From Xanthomonas sp. XNM01 (lineage in GTDB: Bacteria; Pseudomonadota; Gammaproteobacteria; Xanthomonadales; Xanthomonadaceae), in assembly GCF_014851915.1 (NCBI RefSeq), contig NZ_JACVAP010000001.1, forward strand, positions 868,001 to 932,000: DNA of 64,000 bases, written 5' to 3'. Within the stretch, counting starts at the first letter, position 1. Each line of letters opens with the position of its first letter. The notes beneath the pieces were generated by a model. It made no database searches. It was not told the origin of the DNA and saw only the letters and a list, made by a program, of their open reading frames with translations. Both the position numbers and the translations under genes were made by a program. This document shows positions 52,013 through 61,513 of this stretch, in pieces.

Positions 52013-52361
52013 TCCCGGCAGCAACCGCGAACTCCCGCCGATCCCGGCCAAGCGCTACTTCACCATCGGCGAGGTCGCCGAGCTGTGCGACGTCAAGCCG
52101 CACGTGCTGCGCTACTGGGAGACCGAGTTCCCGAGCCTGGAGCCGGTCAAGCGGCGTGGCAACCGCCGCTACTACCAGCGCCACGACGTGCTGATGGTGC
52201 GGCAGATCCGCGGCCTGCTGTACGAGCAGGGCTATACCATCGGCGGCGCCCGCCTGCGCCTGGAGGGCGAGGGGGCGAAGCAGGAGTCGGCGTTGAGTCA
52301 CCAGATCGTCCGCCAGGTGCGGATGGAGCTGGAGGAAGTGCTGCAGCTGCTGCGGCGCTGA
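52005..52361 (+). CDS. MerR family transcriptional regulator
   Basis: 118 residues, an N-terminal winged HTH ([28 protein letters not shown] and [17 protein letters not shown]) plus a short helical tail; no effector-binding domain. Members of this group sit after ihfA in many gammaproteobacteria; the target is not known. Confidence 0.93.
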   Translation: MLDPGSNRELPPIPAKRYFTIGEVAELCDVKPHVLRYWETEFPSLEPVKRRGNRRYYQRHDVLMVRQIRGLLYEQGYTIGGARLRLEGEGAKQESALSHQIVRQVRMELEEVLQLLRR

Positions 52362-52397
52362 GTGGGGATGCGCTATCAATGGCGCATGCGATCCCGC

Positions 52398-52403
52398 TAT
52401 AAT
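52398..52403 (+). promoter_or_regulatory. TATAAT -10 box of tRNA-Pro
   Basis: A consensus TATAAT 29 bases before the tRNA. No convincing -35; the best is ATCAAT at 52375-52380. A CCGCTTCGGCGG hairpin follows at 52411-52422. Confidence 0.6.
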
Positions 52404-52432
52404 CGCCAGCCCGCTTCGGCGGGACAGCTTTC

Positions 52433-52509
52433 CGGGGTATAGCGCAGCCTGGTAGCGCACTTGTCTGGGGGACAAGTGGTCGTCGGTTCGAATCCGGCTA
52501 CCCCGACCA
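52433..52509 (+). tRNA. tRNA-Pro (GGG anticodon)
   Basis: 77 bases including encoded CCA. Acceptor stem CGGGGTA/TACCCCG, D-loop region AGCGCAGCCTGGTAGCGC, anticodon stem CTTGT/ACAAG around CTGGGGG, T-arm GTCGGTTCGAATCCGGC. In xanthan producers the gum genes begin just after this tRNA. Confidence 0.95.
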
Positions 52510-52525
52510 AACCGTTTCACGATCA

Positions 52526-52548
52526 AGCCCGCCGCGTGCGGGCTTTTT
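52526..52548 (+). terminator. terminator of tRNA-Pro
   Basis: AGCCCGC/GCGGGCT stem with a 5-base loop followed by TTTT, 17 bases after the tRNA. Confidence 0.8.
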
Positions 52549-52580
52549 CGTGGGCGTCTGCAGCGTGAACAGTGCGCCGG

Positions 52581-53620
52581 GCTAGGTGTGTAAAGCCACC
52601 ACGTTGTTCACCGGGATCGTGATTCTGGAGATTGGCGGCCTGTAGTCGAGGCTGGCATGCGGACGGTGCCAGTTGTAGACGTGCAGCCACGTTGTCAGTT
52701 CTGCGGCTCGCTGATCGGAAGTGTCGTAGACGCGGGCGTAGGCCCACTCGCGCATGCTGGTCTGGATGAAGCGTTCGGCCTTGCCGTTGGTGCGCGGCGT
52801 ATAGGGCCGCGTGCGGCAATGCTTCAGGCCAAGCCGCCGCATCGCACGGGCGAACAGAGCCGATCGATAGCAGGCGCCGTTGTCGGTCAGCACTTGGCGG
52901 AAGGACACGCCCAGCGTCCGGTAGTAGCGCAGGGCGGCGATCAGCGCATGCACGGCACTGATCGCGCGCTCGTCCTTGTGAATGCAGGAAAAGCCGATGC
53001 GCGAGTGGTCATCGATCGCGATATGGACATAATCCCAGCCTGCGCCATCGCTGGCCTGGGTGCGATCACCGGTAACCCGGTGGCCGGGTCGCCAGAAGCG
53101 GCCCAGCTTCTTGATGTCCAGATGCAGCATGTCGCCGGGCTTGGGGTGCTCGTAGCGATTCTGCGCACGGGGCGGCTCCAACGACGAAAGCCGGTTCAGG
53201 CCGGCGCGCCGAACGATCCGGGCTACGGTGCTGTGGCCCAGTTCCAGCGCATCGCCGATCTGCCGATAGGTCTGGCGCTGCCGCCGTCGTTCCAGGACCT
53301 GCTCGACGACTGATCCGACTGTGGCGTTGGGAGAGGACTCGGGACGAGAACTGCGATCGGCCAGTCCGGCCAGGCCTTCGCAGCGAAAGCGCTCCAGCCA
53401 CTTGTAGGCGGTGCGGGCGCTGACGCCACTGGCCTGTGCGGCTTCCTCCACCCGGAGTCCTTCGTCCAGGATCCTGCGCACGAGCAGCGCTCGACCGTGG
53501 GGTGTCAATCGGGCATGTTTATGCAGGTTCATCCGGGGCTCCTGGGGGCTGGTTGGCTTCGCAACCTCCATCTTCCAGAGATGCCCCGGATGAACAACCT
53601 ACTGAGAGATCACAGCTAGG
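52581..53620 (-). mobile_element. IS481-family insertion sequence with 6-bp target duplications
   Basis: Element 52587-53614 (1028 bases) flanked by direct repeats GCTAGG at 52581-52586 and 53615-53620. This fits the NCTAGN target of IS481. Termini both begin TGTG, and a matching GTTGTTCA starts 16 bases in from each end (52603-52610, and inverted at 53591-53598), followed by CCGGG on the left and a one-base-shifted CCGGGG on the right. One intact transposase. Intact duplication suggests recent insertion. Confidence 0.9.
52582..53532 (-). CDS. IS481 family transposase
   Basis: A 316-residue DDE transposase. N-terminal HTH (LRVEEAAQASGVSARTAYKWLERF and TYRQIGDALELGHSTVARIVRR), then rve integrase core with LHLDIKKLG (Asp), VLTDNGACYRS (Asp) and TNGKAERFIQ (Glu). 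ATG at 53532 gives the family start MNLHKHARLTPHGR. The stop codon TAG is made with bases of the duplicated target CTAG at 52582-52584, just outside the element. It appears full length and functional. Confidence 0.93.
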   Translation of the reverse strand: MNLHKHARLTPHGRALLVRRILDEGLRVEEAAQASGVSARTAYKWLERFRCEGLAGLADRSSRPESSPNATVGSVVEQVLERRRQRQTYRQIGDALELGHSTVARIVRRAGLNRLSSLEPPRAQNRYEHPKPGDMLHLDIKKLGRFWRPGHRVTGDRTQASDGAGWDYVHIAIDDHSRIGFSCIHKDERAISAVHALIAALRYYRTLGVSFRQVLTDNGACYRSALFARAMRRLGLKHCRTRPYTPRTNGKAERFIQTSMREWAYARVYDTSDQRAAELTTWLHVYNWHRPHASLDYRPPISRITIPVNNVVALHT

Positions 53621-53691
53621 CCAAAGGGCATGTGTATTCGTGCCGCGCGCCGCCTATGCTCGCGCCTTCATTGGATCTTCACGGGGACGAC

Positions 53692-54705
53692 ATGCGGCGC
53701 ATCGCACTGGTGGTGGGGCTGTGCCTTTCGACGGGACTGGCGCACGCGCAGGAGGCGGCCCCGGTGCCGGTGGAGGGGCCGCCGATCGTCGATGTCGAGG
53801 CCGTGCTCGTGACCGGTGTTCAACCCGGTCCCGGCCTGTGGCGCGTCTACAACGGCGAGAACACGCTCTACATCCTCGGCACCCAGTCGCCGCTGCCTCG
53901 CGACATGACCTGGGATTCGCGCGAGGTGCGCCAGGTGCTGGCCGAGGCCGGGGTCGTGCTCTATGCGCCCGGCGTCACCATCGATGCCGACGTGGGCTTC
54001 TTCCGTGGCATGACCATGCTGCCCTCGGCACTGAAGGCGGCCAGGAATCCCGATGGCAGGACCCTGGACGAGGTACTGCCGGCCGACCTGTACCGGCACT
54101 GGAGCAGGCTGAAACAGCGCTACGCCCCGCGCGATCGCGGCATGGAAAAGAAGCGGCCGCTGATCGCCGTGTACGAGCTCTACAAGGAGGCGCTGGACCG
54201 CAATGGCCTGCGCCAGGGCGGCGTGGTCGGGCCGGTGATCGAAGCGGCGCTCAAGCAGCGCGACATGAAGAGCACGCCGACGACCTTCAAGATCAGGATC
54301 GACGACCCGCGCGCGGCGCTCGCCGAGTTCCGCCAGGAAGCGCTGAAGCCCGAGGACCTGGCCTGCTTCCGTGACACGCTGGACATCATCGAGCAGCAGT
54401 TGCCGGCGATTGCGGCCCGCGCCAACGCGTGGGCCACCGGCGACATCGAGGCGCTGCGGGCGATGCCCGATGCGCGCAGCCAGACCATGGCCTGCCTGTC
54501 GGCGTGGACCGAAACCGAGGTGGCGCGCCGTCGCGGGCTGGTCGACGTCGACACGAAGGTACGCGCGGCCTGGCTGCAGGCGGCCGATGCGGCGCTGAAG
54601 GAGCATCGCGTCGGATTCGCGCTGCTGCCGATCAGCGATCTGCTCGGCGGTGGCGGCTACCTCGCGCAGCTGCAGGCGAAGGGATACGAGGTCGAGTCGC
54701 CCTGA
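53692..54705 (+). CDS. TraB/GumN family protein
   Basis: A 337-residue exported protein with a signal peptide (ALVVGLCLSTGLAHA). It matches the TraB/PrgY/GumN family: LWRVYNGENTLYILGTQSPLP near residue 50, where the usual GTxH His is replaced by Gln/Ser as in GumN-type members; VYELYKEALDRNGL; and a final HRVGFALLPISDLLGGGGYLAQLQAKGYEV. In Xanthomonas gumN is near the end of the gum cluster downstream of tRNA-Pro; here it is the first gene after the IS. Role unknown. Confidence 0.88.
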   Translation: MRRIALVVGLCLSTGLAHAQEAAPVPVEGPPIVDVEAVLVTGVQPGPGLWRVYNGENTLYILGTQSPLPRDMTWDSREVRQVLAEAGVVLYAPGVTIDADVGFFRGMTMLPSALKAARNPDGRTLDEVLPADLYRHWSRLKQRYAPRDRGMEKKRPLIAVYELYKEALDRNGLRQGGVVGPVIEAALKQRDMKSTPTTFKIRIDDPRAALAEFRQEALKPEDLACFRDTLDIIEQQLPAIAARANAWATGDIEALRAMPDARSQTMACLSAWTETEVARRRGLVDVDTKVRAAWLQAADAALKEHRVGFALLPISDLLGGGGYLAQLQAKGYEVESP

Positions 54706-54712
54706 GCCGCGC

Positions 54713-55786
54713 TCAGGCCGAGACGCAGTCGCGCCCGCTGCCCTTGGCCCGGTACAGCGCGGCATCGGCCGCATCGATCCAGTGCGCCGGTTCGAGATGG
54801 TCCGGCGCGACCACGGCCAGCCCGATGCTGATCGTGCAGGTGCCGCCGCCCGGGCCGGAGCGCGCCGAGCGCCGGACCTCGGCCAGCACCGACTCGGCCC
54901 ATGCCTGCGCCTGGACCAGGTCGGCGCCAGCCAGCACCACGCCGAACTCGTCGCCGCCATAGCGGCCTGCCGCATCGCCCGCGCGCAGGTGCGAGCGCAC
55001 GATCAGCGCGACCTGCTGCAGCAGCGTGTCGCCGGTGGAGTGGCCATGGCGATCGTTGGTGGCCTTGAAGTGATCGATGTCCAGCATCAGCAGCGTCGCG
55101 GGCGTTCCCTCGGCCTGGTGCCTGCGCAGCGCGGCGGCGACGTTGTGCTGCCAGTGTCGGCGTGCGTCCAGGCCGGTCAAGCCGTCGATCCTGCTCAGCG
55201 CATCGAGCTGCCGGTTCTTCTCGCGGATGCGCTGGACCAGGCGGCTGCTGCCCAGGCTCACCGCGAGGGTGTGGATCAGCAGCATCGGCAGGCTGGCGAG
55301 CACCACCGTCATGCTGCTCTCCGGTTCGAACGCGAACCCGGTCGACAGCCCGCCCAGCAGCGCGCCGGCCGCTACCGCTGGCATGGACCACAGCCACAGC
55401 CGCGGCATGCCGGTACTGATCTTGTCGACGGTGACCAGAGTCAGCAGCAACACGCTGGGCAGCAGATTGAAGTGCAGCAGCGACACCCACAGCCCGGCCT
55501 GCGCCGAATCCAGCAGCAGGTTACGCAGTTCGGCCCGGAACGGGTCGGCATTGCGGCGTGCCAGCCACCATGCCAGATGCGGCCACAGCAGACAGGTGAA
55601 CACGGCCGCTGCCCAGTGCGCGGTGGAGGCCTGCTGTTCGTACAGGACCGCGGCGATGCACAGCCCGCCCAGGCCCATGCCGAGCATGCGATAGCGATAG
55701 ATGCGGTCGGGGAAACGGCGCGCGTCGCCAGCCGTCCATCCGCCGGTGGGTGTGGCCTGGTCGGTGCTGTCCCTGGATGTCCTCAC
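54713..55786 (-). CDS. MASE2-type diguanylate cyclase
   Basis: Makes cyclic di-GMP from two GTP. 357 residues: a membrane sensor (about 30-190) with six or so helices, MASE2-like, then a GGDEF domain with DIDHFKATNDRHGH, the I-site RAGD five residues before YGGDEFGVVL (product inhibition expected), and the C-terminal ADAALYRAKGSGRD. Probably signals at the inner membrane. Convergent with the GumN gene by 7 bases. Confidence 0.9.
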   Translation of the reverse strand: MRTSRDSTDQATPTGGWTAGDARRFPDRIYRYRMLGMGLGGLCIAAVLYEQQASTAHWAAAVFTCLLWPHLAWWLARRNADPFRAELRNLLLDSAQAGLWVSLLHFNLLPSVLLLTLVTVDKISTGMPRLWLWSMPAVAAGALLGGLSTGFAFEPESSMTVVLASLPMLLIHTLAVSLGSSRLVQRIREKNRQLDALSRIDGLTGLDARRHWQHNVAAALRRHQAEGTPATLLMLDIDHFKATNDRHGHSTGDTLLQQVALIVRSHLRAGDAAGRYGGDEFGVVLAGADLVQAQAWAESVLAEVRRSARSGPGGGTCTISIGLAVVAPDHLEPAHWIDAADAALYRAKGSGRDCVSA

Positions 55787-55850
55787 GCCGCCCTCCCGCG
55801 GTGCGCGGCGTCATCATACTGTGCGCCGGATACCGCGGAGGTGGCGACGC

Positions 55851-57755
55851 TCAGCTGGCGGCGGAGCGGATCCCGGCAGCCGACAGTGCCGGCCAGCGGC
55901 GGAGCACCGCTGCACGGATGCCGGCGGCGTCGATGCCGGCCTCCGCCAGCAGGTCCTCGCGGCTGGCGTGATGCTGGAACGCGTCCGGCAGACCCAGGTG
56001 CAGGACCGCGCGCAGCACCTGCTCGGCCTGCAGCAGTTCGGCCACGGCCGAGCCGGCACCACCGGCCACGACGTTGTCCTCGATCGTCACGAAGCCGTCG
56101 TGGGTCGCGGCCAGTTCCATCAGCAGCGCGCGGTCCAGCGGTTTGATGAAGCGCATGTTGACCACGGTCAGGCCCAGCTCGCGGCCGACCTGTTCGGCCG
56201 CTGCGACCGTGGCGCCGAACGCCAGCAGCGCGATGCGCGCGCCGTCGACGCGCAGCTCGGCCTTGCCGATCGGCAGCGTCTCCAGCGCCTGGTCGATGGC
56301 CACGCCGGGGCCGGTGCCGCGCGGATAGCGCACCGCGGCCGGACCTTCATGGCGCAGGCCGGTGGTGAGCATCCGACGGCATTCGTTCTCGTCGGCCGGG
56401 GCCATCACCACCATGTGCGGCACGCAGCGCAGGTAGCTCAGGTCCAGGTTGCCGGCATGGGTGGCGCCGTCCGGGCCGACCACGCCGCCGCGGTCGATCG
56501 CGAACAGCACGTCGAGCTTCTGCGTGGCTACGTCGTGGACCAGCTGATCGTAGCCGCGCTGCAGGAAGGTCGAGTAGATCGCCACCACGGGCTTGGCGCC
56601 CTGGGTGGCCATGCCGGCGGCCAGGGTCACCGCATGCTGTTCGGCGATGGCCACGTCGAAATAGCGGTCCGGGTATTCCTTCGAGTAGCGGACCAGGCCG
56701 GAGCCTTCCCGCATCGCCGGGGTGATCGCCAGCAGCTTCGGTTCGGCGGCGGCCATGTCGCACAGCCAGTCGCCGAACACGTCGGTGTAGGTCGGCTTCT
56801 TCGCGCCGCCCTTGGCGATCAGGCCCTTGGCCGGGTCGAACGGACCCACCGCGTGGTAGCCGATCTGGTCGCCCTCGGCCAGCTCGTAGCCCTTGCCCTT
56901 GGTGGTCATCACGTGCAGCAGCTGCGGACCCTTCAGTGTCTTCAGGGTCTTCATCGCCGCGAGCAGGGCGGGGATGTCGTGTCCGTCGATCGGGCCGGTG
57001 TAGTGGAAGCCCATCTCCTCGAACAGGGTGGACGGCACGAACATGCCTTTCCAGTGCTCCTCCCAGCGCTTGACGAAGCGCGCCGGCGGCTTGTTCTTGT
57101 CGCCGAGCAGCTTCTTGCCGCTCTCGCGCAGCGCGTTGAGCGTCTGGCTGCCGGTCATGCGGCCCAGCATGCGGGTCAGGCCGCCGACCGCCTCGCTGAT
57201 CGACATCTGGTTGTCGTTGAGTACCACCAGCAGGTTGGGCTCGGACTCCATGCCGCCGGCGTGGTTGAGCGCCTCGTAGGCCATGCCCGCGGTCATTGCG
57301 CCATCGCCGATCACGGCGACCACGCGCCGCGGATCGCCGGCCTGCTGCAGGGCGATGGCCATGCCCAGCGCGGCCGAGATCGAGGTCGAGGAGTGGCCGA
57401 CCCCGAAGGTGTCGTACGCGCTCTCCTCACGCTTGGGGAACGGCGCCACGCCATCCTTCTGCTTGACCGTATGGATGCGGTCGCGGCGGCCGGTCAGGAT
57501 CTTGTGCGGATAGGTCTGGTGGCCGACGTCCCAGACCAGCTGGTCGACGGGCGTCTCGTACAGATAGTGAAGGGCGACGGTCAGCTCGATCACGCCCAGG
57601 CCTGCACCGAAATGACCGCCGCTCCTGCCGACCGACTCGATCAGATACCCGCGCAGTTCATCGGCGATGGCCGGCAGTTCGGATTCGTCGAAGCGGCGCA
57701 GGTCGGCCGGCGAGTCGATGCGCGACAGGCGCGGATAGCGGACGGAATCGATCAT
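55851..57755 (-). CDS. dxs: 1-deoxy-D-xylulose-5-phosphate synthase
   Basis: Thiamine-diphosphate enzyme, first step of the MEP isoprenoid route. 634 residues: [47 protein letters not shown] (ThDP site), [16 protein letters not shown] (catalytic Glu), [14 protein letters not shown], and a C-terminal transketolase domain. I used the ATG at 57755 because the family starts MIDxxRYPRL; in-frame ATGs at 57770 and 57782 exist, the latter close to GGAGGACA. Confidence 0.95.
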   Translation of the reverse strand: MIDSVRYPRLSRIDSPADLRRFDESELPAIADELRGYLIESVGRSGGHFGAGLGVIELTVALHYLYETPVDQLVWDVGHQTYPHKILTGRRDRIHTVKQKDGVAPFPKREESAYDTFGVGHSSTSISAALGMAIALQQAGDPRRVVAVIGDGAMTAGMAYEALNHAGGMESEPNLLVVLNDNQMSISEAVGGLTRMLGRMTGSQTLNALRESGKKLLGDKNKPPARFVKRWEEHWKGMFVPSTLFEEMGFHYTGPIDGHDIPALLAAMKTLKTLKGPQLLHVMTTKGKGYELAEGDQIGYHAVGPFDPAKGLIAKGGAKKPTYTDVFGDWLCDMAAAEPKLLAITPAMREGSGLVRYSKEYPDRYFDVAIAEQHAVTLAAGMATQGAKPVVAIYSTFLQRGYDQLVHDVATQKLDVLFAIDRGGVVGPDGATHAGNLDLSYLRCVPHMVVMAPADENECRRMLTTGLRHEGPAAVRYPRGTGPGVAIDQALETLPIGKAELRVDGARIALLAFGATVAAAEQVGRELGLTVVNMRFIKPLDRALLMELAATHDGFVTIEDNVVAGGAGSAVAELLQAEQVLRAVLHLGLPDAFQHHASREDLLAEAGIDAAGIRAAVLRRWPALSAAGIRSAAS

Positions 57756-58143
57756 TGCGGCATTCGACATGAGGTCGCCCATTGTCCTCCTCGACAGCGT
57801 GCAGCGGCAAGCAAGGCGTTCAGCTGCCGCTGACGGGATGCTGCCTGCGCGTGCGGGATCCGCGCGTGAATGGAGGGGGCGCTGCTGCATGCCGCGGCCC
57901 TCACCACGCGCGCCCCCATGCCGGGCGCGGCGATGGGGGCAGGGCGCCGGATGCGCTTCTGGCTCGTGGGGTCCCGTGCGTGGGTTCATGCGGAAGGAGG
58001 AGCCTTGGCTGCGCGGCGGCGATCGCCGGGAAGGCCGCCGCAGGCCCTGCCGATGGGCGCCGGAGGCGGGCCCACCCGCTGGCATGCCGACGACGTTGCC
58101 TGGTGTCCGCCGCCTGGCGGCCGACGATGGTCCGATGCGATGG
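57756..58143. other. intergenic region between dxs and the HNH gene
   Basis: About 390 bases, C/G-rich. It should hold the dxs promoter. I see no gene, tRNA or clear -10 in it; the frames here have Arg/Pro/Gly-rich translations without a family match. Confidence 0.45.
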
Positions 58144-58797
58144 TCAGTCGAAACGCTGCAGGACCTTGCGTGGGAGCTGGGCCTTCAGGAACGTCATCTG
58201 GTCGGTCAGGATGTTGCGGTTGGACAGGATCAGGTGCTCGATCCAGCTGGGCCGGTATGGCACCGCCAGCAACGGCATGTTGGCCTGCTGCGGCGTGCGG
58301 CTGCCCTTGCGCGAGTTGCAGTGGAAGCAGGCGCTGACCACGTTTTCCCAGACGTCGCGTCCACCGCGGGACACCGGCAGGACGTGGTCGCGGGTCAATT
58401 GTGGTCGTGCGAAATGCTGGCCGCAGTACAGGCACAGGTGCGCGTCGCGGGCGAACAGCGCGGGGTTGGTCAGGCCCGGGGTCGGATCGATCGCCCGCGG
58501 GTGTGCATGGCCGCGCGTGGCCACGATCGGATGCAGTTCGATCGTGCTGGTATGGCCGGTGTCGCGGTTGATGCCGCCGCGGATGCGCAGGCAGGGATCG
58601 CCGAGAGTCCAGGCGACTGCATCGCGTGCGTAGAGGCAGGTCGCATCCTGCCAGTTGATCCATCCCAGGGCGCGGCCCTGGGCATCGAGCGAGAGCAGGC
58701 GGACGGCGGGTCCGCATGTCGACGGCGAAGACGGTACCGTCGCCGGTGGAGGTTCACCGGCGTAGATCAGACCGAGCGTTGCTGTGTCTGTCTCCAT
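58144..58797 (-). CDS. HNH endonuclease family protein
   Basis: 217 residues. C-terminal HNH nuclease with zinc cysteines CLYCG and CFHCNSRKG around [18 protein letters not shown], the active His being in DHVLP. The N-terminal 110 residues ([28 protein letters not shown]) are typical of stand-alone HNH proteins next to core genes in proteobacteria. DNA target unknown; no restriction partner nearby. Cytoplasmic. Confidence 0.88.
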   Translation of the reverse strand: METDTATLGLIYAGEPPPATVPSSPSTCGPAVRLLSLDAQGRALGWINWQDATCLYARDAVAWTLGDPCLRIRGGINRDTGHTSTIELHPIVATRGHAHPRAIDPTPGLTNPALFARDAHLCLYCGQHFARPQLTRDHVLPVSRGGRDVWENVVSACFHCNSRKGSRTPQQANMPLLAVPYRPSWIEHLILSNRNILTDQMTFLKAQLPRKVLQRFD

Positions 58798-58863
58798 CGG
58801 GAAAACAGCTTATACCCGATCGGTGACGGTTTGGGTACCGCCGCCGCTCCAGCCGCGCAGCCC

Positions 58864-59340
58864 TCAGCGCAGCACGCCGTCCAGTCCGGGCGCCGGCGCC
58901 AGCGCGCTGCGGTTGTCGACATCGAAACTGCGCTGCTTGGCGTCTTCCGGCGTCGCGTCGACGGCGCCTTCCAGCCGGTAGCCGAGGCTGCGTCGCCCGG
59001 CCAGGGCATCGGCAACGGCCATGCGCGCGATCGCCTCAGGCTTGAGTGTCAGGGTCACGACATCGGCTGAGGTCGGCCCGATCGACAGGCCTGGCGCGCC
59101 CTGCAGGGTGCCGGCCGGATGCTCGTCGACGCTGATCTGAATGCGCACATTGTCGAAGCGCATCGGGATGCTGCTGTAATTGTTCAGCCGAAGCTGGACC
59201 TCCCAGCTCCCGTCGGCCTGCACGGCCAGCTGCTGGATCGCCGCGGCGGGCGGGGACACGCGGCGGACCTTGCCGCTGTTGCAGGCGACCAGGGCGAGCA
59301 GGCCGAAACCCAGGACGAGGAACTTCAGGGAACGCTTCAT
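58864..59340 (-). CDS. LEA type 2 family lipoprotein
   Basis: 158 residues: lipobox LLALVACNSG (Cys20), then a LEA14/WHy-like beta-sandwich (EVQLRLNNYSSIPMRFDNVRIQISVDEHPAG). Likely anchored to the outer membrane facing the periplasm. Members are stress-linked; ligand unknown. Confidence 0.87.
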   Translation of the reverse strand: MKRSLKFLVLGFGLLALVACNSGKVRRVSPPAAAIQQLAVQADGSWEVQLRLNNYSSIPMRFDNVRIQISVDEHPAGTLQGAPGLSIGPTSADVVTLTLKPEAIARMAVADALAGRRSLGYRLEGAVDATPEDAKQRSFDVDNRSALAPAPGLDGVLR

Positions 59341-59416
59341 GCCGGCTCCGGAACGTGGTCGAGCGGCAGGATACTACGCAGGTTCCGCGCCGAGACAGCT
59401 CGCCCTGCTGCCCGGC

Positions 59417-59947
59417 TCAGCGCAACGGTGCGGCGATCACCAGCGGTTCGAGATCGTACCCCATCGCCTCGGCCTGCGCCTTGATGTCCTCGAACCGTTC
59501 GCGCTGCATGTCCGGCTCGCGCGACAGTATCCAAAGATATTTGCGGCCCGGTTCGCCGATCAGTGCCCACTGGTAGTCCGGGTCCAGCGCGAGGATCCAG
59601 TAATCAGCCCAGACCAGCGGAACCCATGACAACCAGTCCGGAGCGAACCGCACCTGCAGGCGGCCGGGATGCCCCTCGACCGCACGGGCCACGCCCTCGG
59701 CGACGGCGGTGTCGCCCTCATGCGTACGGCAGGCGTTGCGGACGTCGATCCGGCCGTCTTCGCGCAGCGCGTAGGCAGCGGTGATGTCGCCGGCGCACTT
59801 GCGCTGGAACGACACCGGCAGGTGCGCGATTTCGTGCCACTGGCCGGCGTATCGCGTGATGTCGAGCGTTTCGACCGAGCGCACCGGCCCAGAGGCGATG
59901 GCGGCGGGAGACAGCAGGGACAACAGGAGCAGGGCGGTCGGTCGCAT
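59417..59947 (-). CDS. lipocalin family protein (Blc-like)
   Basis: 176 residues with a signal peptide (LLLLSLLSPAAIA) and no lipobox, so soluble periplasmic. Lipocalin motifs: DITRYAGQWHEIAHLP (GxW), FAPDWLSWVPLVWADYWILALDPDYQWALIG (YxxVxD-like), and LWILSREPDM near the end. Binds lipids in family members. 76 bases from the LEA gene, same strand, so possibly co-transcribed. Confidence 0.9.
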   Translation of the reverse strand: MRPTALLLLSLLSPAAIASGPVRSVETLDITRYAGQWHEIAHLPVSFQRKCAGDITAAYALREDGRIDVRNACRTHEGDTAVAEGVARAVEGHPGRLQVRFAPDWLSWVPLVWADYWILALDPDYQWALIGEPGRKYLWILSREPDMQRERFEDIKAQAEAMGYDLEPLVIAAPLR

Positions 59948-60016
59948 GGCGGTCTCGCGGTCTCGGCAATGCCGGCCCGATGCTAGCACTGCCGGCCGTT
60001 GCCAGATGCGATGCGC

Positions 60017-60229
60017 TCAGCCGTACCGCGCCACGTGTTCGCGTGTCCCGCCTGGATGCAGAAGTTCGACATCCGTGCTGGTGCCATCGCGGAGATTGCG
60101 TGCCTCCGCCAGCAGCCGGGCCAGCGCCAGCGCCTGCGCCGTATCGGCGTACCAGGTAAGTGGACGCCCGTCATACAGCAAGGTGCAGCCGCGGTAGTCG
60201 CGCTGCACGGTGATCAGGCAGGACGCCAT
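60017..60229 (-). CDS. small hypothetical protein (DUF2188-like fold)
   Basis: 70 residues, starting MASCLITVQRDYRGCTLLYDG, then TAQALALARLLAEARNL and VELLHPGGTREHVARYG. The order strand-helix-strand with a central DT-x-AL-A-AR helix resembles DUF2188 proteins. Function unknown. High GC at codon third positions supports coding. Confidence 0.6.
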   Translation of the reverse strand: MASCLITVQRDYRGCTLLYDGRPLTWYADTAQALALARLLAEARNLRDGTSTDVELLHPGGTREHVARYG

Positions 60230-60625
60230 GGCGTATCTCCGGTGACGGGAGGCGCGGCAGGAACTCCACTGTGCGTGCAGCGACTGCTGCGCGGCCATCG
60301 GAACACGGGCATGATCTTCGTAGGAAAACGCAGCGCTGGTCGAATCGGCCCCGCTGTGTCTGGATGCGCGACGCGGAGACCGGCTGCGTGATGTCGCGCG
60401 CGACCAGTTCCAATCGCGCGTCGGCGCGATGTAAAGGGGAGCACGCTTCGTCGGCGGTGCGCATCGCCAGGCGGCGAACTCGGGCCGTCTGCCTGCGGCG
60501 TGAGGTGACGGACGTGTTCCGAGGAACCGATATGCCCTATACGTGCTTCGGAAGAGCGACGCGGCCCCTATGCTTCAGCCGCCGCCCCAGTCGGCGACGC
60601 GAGGGCTATTCAGGCATCGCTGCGG
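60230..60625. other. intergenic region, no gene seen
   Basis: About 400 bases with no convincing frame. GTAGGA at 60319-60324 is only half of the palindrome seen at 7587. Likely holds the promoter of the small DUF2188-like gene. Confidence 0.4.
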
Positions 60626-60843
60626 TCAGATGCTGATGACCACCGGGAGCAGGATCGCAAGTCCTGCTCCGGTGACCAGTGCGACGGTGCCAATCACCAG
60701 ACGTCCCCAGCCCTCAGGCCCCTGACGCTGCCACGTTGGCGGAACCGGTCCGGTCGCGTGACGCCGTTGGGCGGATGTGCGAGGAAGGGCCTGTCGCCGA
60801 CGAAGGTGCAGACCTGCCCGGCGTGTGCGGGGGTGATGTGCAT
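60626..60843 (-). pseudogene. small membrane protein split by a -1 frameshift
   Basis: One frame from ATG 60843 reads MHITPAHAGQVCTFV...GVTRPDRFRQRG with strongly GC-ended codons, then ends at 60694. The frame one base back continues with QGPEGWGRLVIGTVALV and a hydrophobic tail to a stop at 60626. Joined near 60725-60740 they give one protein of about 70 residues with a C-terminal membrane helix. Could be a deletion, an assembly error or real frameshifting; no slippery heptamer is seen. Confidence 0.4.
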
Positions 60844-61000
60844 GCCGTCTGTCCATGGGGGGCATGGTGCCGCCGCATCCGTCACCGGCGGGTGCATCGG
60901 GCGTGAGGATCGTGTGCTCGCTCGCGCCGGGAATCGCAAAGACGCAGGTCGCCGTAGCGATGTGAGTCCGTGCGTGATGGTCAAACCAGATTGACCTGCA

Positions 61001-61016
61001 GTAGGGCAAATCCCAC
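61001..61016. promoter_or_regulatory. GTAGG-N6-CCCAC palindrome-like site
   Basis: GTAGGGCAAATCCCAC, second copy of the motif first seen at 7587-7602 (same 16-base length and same TCC position). It lies 162 bases upstream of the secreted protein at 61179. Confidence 0.45.
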
Positions 61017-61178
61017 CCATGTCCGGGCACTCGTCCGATGCCGTAAGGCCTTGCCGGAATCCACGCTTCAGTTGCCAGCACCGCGGGCGGCCGCCCAAGC
61101 CGATCCCTTTCACCGCGGGCCCCGTGTATCCCCCGCGGGGCGGCTGGCGCCTATCGATCAACGACATGGAGGCGACGC

Positions 61179-61412
61179 ATGAAAGCGAGGTTCGCAAGGA
61201 TGGCAGGTGTCCTGCTCGTGGGGCTGACACTGACATTCGGCACTGCGGTCGCGCAGAGCTATCCGACGCCGCCTGCCAGCGAATGCACGGCCAACGGTGA
61301 TCTGGGCACGGTGGAACTACGGGACGGACAGCGGCACTTCCTGTGTGGGGACGGCCAGTCGCAGTTCCTGTACGAGTGCACCTATTCGGGCAACTCCTGC
61401 GTGATTCATTGA
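61179..61412 (+). CDS. small secreted Cys-rich protein
   Basis: 77 residues with a clear signal peptide (MAGVLLVGLTLTFGTAVAQ). The mature part of about 50 residues has four Cys (ECTANG, LCGDGQ, ECTYSGNSC). GGAGG lies 5-9 bases before the ATG. No family known to me. A second small secreted protein follows 101 bases later with a related layout. Possibly disulfide-stabilised. Confidence 0.7.
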   Translation: MKARFARMAGVLLVGLTLTFGTAVAQSYPTPPASECTANGDLGTVELRDGQRHFLCGDGQSQFLYECTYSGNSCVIH

Positions 61413-61513
61413 GGCGTGGCCCGCTACATTGCGTGTGTCCCACTTTGACGTCATCTGATCCCTGCCGAAGCCCTGCCTGCCGGGGCTTCCTATCAATCAC
61501 CAAGGAAACCGCC

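Noticed and set aside
60319..60324. A fourth copy of the GTAGGA palindrome
   Set aside because: Only the left arm is present; the right half is GCAGCG, so it does not fit the 16-bp form.
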